Made by a program: the position numbers and the translations under genes | Shown here: piece after piece, positions 60,852-64,000 of the stretch | How positions within the stretch are numbered: the first letter of the stretch is position 1 | How the letters are laid out: each line of letters begins with the position of its first letter | From: Mytilus galloprovincialis | Taxonomy: Eukaryota; Mollusca; Bivalvia; Mytilida; Mytilidae | Reading direction: 5' to 3' | NCBI RefSeq assembly: GCF_965363235.1 | Contig: NC_134851.1 | Span: 50,720,833-50,784,832, forward strand | Length of the DNA stretch: 64,000 bases | The notes under the pieces: model-generated | What the model was told of the DNA's origin: nothing | The model's input: the letters and a program-made list of their open reading frames with translations, nothing else | Databases searched by the model: none

Positions 60852-63378
60852 TTACTTATTTTTATAACTATCTTCCATTTCTAAATTATCTATAAGTCCT
60901 GATGTATCTTCTGTATGTATGGTAGCCTCTTCTGTTACCCTGACATACTCATAGAAATAAGCAATGACCATGAATATCAGAATGTCTATTAACATAATCA
61001 CTGCATAGAAGAAAAACTCCACAGCCTGCAAAATACAATAAACTAATGTCATAAACATAATACAATAAAAAAAATCTCATTAACAAATTACAATAAACAA
61101 ATATGAAAGGCACCACTGATTAGGAAAGGAAATATATTCTTTAAATCCTCAAAATTTTGTTTTGTGTATAAAAAATATTATTGGCCGACATCACCATAAA
61201 ATCAAAATTCAAAATCAGAACTTGATGTCATTAAAATGATTACAAAAATATCATTTTTCTAAAATGGTTAAATCAAGGATCATCATTGCCAAAACTATTT
61301 GTCCATTTTCAGTTACACAGTTTGTTATGTAAAATTGTACAAATATTATCTTCATACCACATCTTCCTTTTATATCTTACCTGATTAGAAAATAATCGGA
61401 TTTCAGATATTATTGCAACAATTAAATTGCCAAAGGCAGTGTTCATTAGAAAGGCTGCCTGAATAAAGGATTTCATGGACTTTGGTGCCTGTAAACAAAA
61501 GAAAAACTACATTAAAACAATTAACCAGTTTTAACAGAATATAAGAGTTTTTTTGATAATTTAAACAGAAACCATTTTTAGAAAAAAGTGGTTTCTGTGG
61601 GTACCCAGCATCAAAGGTAAAATAGATACATGTAAATATTTATTTTGGATGCTGTTGACTTACTGATTCAAATATATCTACTTCATATCAAATCATTTTT
61701 ATGTGATTCCGAATTCATAGATAAACATTAATATAATCATATTGCACCTGTCCTAAGTCAGAATACTGATGTTCATTGGTTGTTTTCTGTTTATGTGGTT
61801 CATAAGTGTTTCACGTTTCCTGTTTTTTATATAAATTAGACTGTTGGTTTTCCCCTTTGTATGGTTTTACACTAGTAATCTTTGGGGCCCTTTTTAGCTT
61901 GCTGTTCAGTGTGAGACTTGGCTCTGTGTTGAAGATCGTACCTTGACCTATAATGGTTAACTTTTATAAATTGTGACTTGGATCGAGAGTTGTCTATTTG
62001 GCTCTCATACCAAATCTTCCTATATTAAAATAATATTGATCTTATACATCGAAGGCAGACAAATTAATGATGTCATTAGTTATAAGTATTGCTGTATACA
62101 GTATCTTCTACTGAAGTTTAAGAAAAGTGGCATAAAATCTCAAATCAAGAAAAATAACAATGAATGTTTAGACATTAATAAAATTCTGACTCAGTTGGTA
62201 TATAATAATAATAATGTAATCTTAAAGTCTTTAAGTATCATCAAGCACCATGTGTCTCATCTTGTAGATTTATAAATGGCATATAAGACAAAGTTTAAAT
62301 ATCAACCAACCTAAATAATATGTAACAAAAAATCTATGCACATAACATATAGCTAAAATTCAAGACATCTTCAAGCAGGAAGTGACTGCACAACAGAAAA
62401 TAAACTTTGTTTAAAGATACAACTCATCATGATTAGTTCCTAACCAAATAACATATCATTCCTCAATACAGAAGTTGGAAAAAATGTAACAAAAATCATC
62501 TTACCTCCTATATATTTCTAGGACTATCATTGGTTAAAAGCGACCGTGTGGAGACCATGTATATTTAATATGGGCATGGTTTAATGTGAGACACAGTTAG
62601 TATTGGTATATATCTCTTTAAGAAAAAAACACGACGTTGAGGAAAAATCTGAAAACACGGACAACAGACAAAGAAATTGATGATGAATGATTGAAAAAAA
62701 TGCAGAAAACACATGAAAAGGTGATAAATCATTATTGTTGGCATTTGTTTTCATATTGACCAAGAGTTTGTTATATTGAAGACTTGTTCACCTTGATAGA
62801 ACACCAATCAAAAGGTTCCTAAATGACACATATTAAGATAGTCTGCAAGATATATTTGTTACACAAAGTGCTATTGGAATTTACTGACCCTATACATGTA
62901 TATAACATATAAGGTCAGTCACTTATATTATTCCACTGCTTATACATAATGGTAGTTCAATCAATATTTGATTGGTTGAGACTATCCCAAGTCATTGAAC
63001 AAATCTTTATATTCCCCTCTGAAATGTCAGGACTAAATCAAGGGAGGTAATCTGCAGTTATTGTAAATAAGTAAACAAGTAAACAATGCATAGGCAGTGG
63101 AATAACACATTCATTTCCCTTGGCCTTGGTAGATATGAAGATTTAATCACCCTTATTTTTGGGTGAACAAATCTTCATATCTTCCTCTGGCAAGGGAAAT
63201 AACTGTATCATATTGAATGCCAAATGGTTTATAAAATAATAATCACCTGTGAATATCCAAACGAGAGACCAGTAATTGAGAAAAGAATTTCCCCCACAGT
63301 TATAACTATATACTGTGGTACCATGACCAACATAGACAAGGAGTTCTGTTCTACACTGGTGAATAACATTAGGTTTGT
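60852..63378 (-). CDS. SLC15/POT-type oligopeptide transporter-like gene, 3' exons (cassette B plus preceding exon)
   Basis: Three exons join in phase 0: 63247-63378 (TNLMLFTSVEQNSLSMLVMV, PQYIVITVGEILFSITGLSF, GYSQ), 61381-61488 (APKSMKSFIQAAFLMNTAFG...) and 60852-61025 (AVEFFFYAVIMLIDILIFMV ... stop). The PQY..(I/L)T.GE..FS.TGL.F.YSQAP..MKS run is the late-membrane-helix signature of animal PEPT1/PEPT2. Then come an 'AFGN' helix, a last helix and a 35-residue acidic tail. The products are plasma-membrane proton-coupled di/tripeptide carriers. Upstream exons are beyond the window. The first exon here is also unit 1 of a 95-bp tandem array, and the last two exons have a second copy at 51630-52892. 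Confidence 0.82.
61745..62025 (+). repeat. CTCATTGGCAATCATACCAC-family dispersed repeat inside cassette B upstream flank
   Basis: The order is GTCCTAAGTCAGAATACTGA, GTTTTACACTAGTAATCTTT, GGGGCCCTTTTTAGCTTGCT, GATCGTACCTTGACCTATAA, GAGAGTTGTCTATTTGGCTC. The homologous flank of cassette A (around 53120) lacks an insertion at this exact spot, so it arrived after duplication. Confidence 0.6.
62930..63103. repeat. Foldback: inverted ATTCCACTGC termini
   Basis: ATTCCACTGC at 62930 and GCAGTGGAAT ending 63103 form the ends of a ~174-bp foldback. It is followed by a strong hairpin at 63132-63181 (GATATGAAGATT...AATCTTCATATC, loop including CACCC/GGGTG). Both are in the SLC15-like intron. Confidence 0.5.
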
Positions 63379-64000
63379 CTGAAATAAACAACAGTTATAA
63401 CTATACACTGTGGTACCATGACAAACATAGACAAGGAGTTCTGTTCTACACTGGTGAATAACATTAGGTTTGTCTGAAATAAACAACAGTTATAACTATA
63501 TACTGTGGTACCATGACAAACATGGACAAGGAGTTCTGTTCTACACTGGTGAATAACATCAGGTTTGTCTGAAATAAACAACAGTTATAACTATATACTG
63601 TGGTACCATCACAAACATGGACAAGGAGTTCTGTTCTACACTTGTGAATAACATAAAGTTTGTCTGAAATAAAGACAACAGTTATAACTATATACTGTGG
63701 TACCATCACAAACATAGACAAGGAGTTCTGTTCCACACTGGTGAATAACATTAGGTTTGTCTGAAATAAACAACAGTTATAACTATATACTGTGGTACCA
63801 TCACAAACATGGATAAGGTTCTACACTGGTGAATAACATTAGGTTTGTCTGAAATAAACAACAGTTATAACTATATACTGTGGTACCATGACAAACATGG
63901 ACAAGGAGTTCTGTTCTACACTGGTGAATAACATCAGGTTTGTCTGAAATAAAGAACAGTTATAACTATATACTGTGGTACCATGACAAACATAGACAAG
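63301..64000 (-). repeat. 95-bp tandem array derived from an SLC15 coding exon and its splice acceptor
   Basis: Units start (plus-strand TATAACTATA) at 63301, 63396, 63491, 63586, 63683, 63778, 63866 and 63961, so spacing is 95 bp with one 97 and one 88. On the minus strand each unit reads TGTTTATTTCAG (a full 3' splice site), then exon sequence from TNLMLF through VMVPQYIVIT, then the next TGTTTATTTCAG. Only unit 1 continues into the rest of the exon (VGEILFS...) and its donor. Because 95 is not a multiple of 3, extending the exon by one unit from the next acceptor brings a TAA into frame. The array continues past the window. Confidence 0.9.

Noticed and set aside
63143-63751. Four overlapping ORFs read as repeated-peptide proteins
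   Set aside because: They run through splice acceptors of the 95-bp exon-derived array; the true exon is 63247-63378.

Overview
The window is AT-rich, intron-rich eukaryotic DNA crowded with short repeats. The gene content (metazoan AAMP, COA1, a FASTKD-family gene and an SLC15-type transporter), the dispersed repeat families and the tRNA-derived SINE suggest a bivalve mollusc, most likely a mussel. That assignment is inference from repeat style, not a database match. Apart from one BEN-domain ORF and a retroelement fragment, no single ORF here is a whole gene. The genes were assembled by reading GT-AG exons and checking that phases join.

Layout. (1) 1-15910, minus strand: AAMP, a WD40 protein, with nine exons visible and the 3' end off the left edge. 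Its introns hold a ~190-bp tandem repeat, nested TA-flanked MITEs (3394-4434), a 44/44/25-bp higher-order minisatellite (5443-6248) and a ~4.5-kb inverted-repeat-bounded insertion (6557-11096) carrying an intact single-exon BEN-domain ORF. (2) 16172-18988, plus strand: a two-exon gene for a 60-residue single-pass membrane protein, head to head with AAMP across ~260 bp. (3) 23930-32530, minus strand: COA1 in four exons, with a 5'-truncated LINE fragment on the opposite strand of intron 1. (4) 32531-37253: repeat-rich intergenic DNA with a 2.2-kb inverted-repeat-bounded block and a 56-bp minisatellite. (5) 37327-45192, plus strand: a FASTKD-family mitochondrial RNA-binding protein, 955 codons in seven exons. 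(6) 45250-51600: dispersed repeats and a tRNA-derived SINE. (7) 51630-64000, minus strand: the 3' end of an SLC15/POT peptide-transporter-like gene. Its last two exons occur twice (60852-61488 and 51630-52892) inside a larger segmental duplication. The exon before them (63247-63378) is the first member of a 95-bp tandem array built from that exon plus its splice acceptor, running off the right edge.

COA1 and the FASTKD protein act in mitochondria (COX assembly/inner membrane and mitochondrial RNA metabolism), and the 60-residue protein could also be mitochondrial. Nothing shows co-regulation beyond the AAMP/small-gene divergent pair. The least ordinary items are the BEN-carrying insertion, the exon-derived array with its copied splice acceptors, and the duplicated, conserved SLC15 C-terminal cassette.
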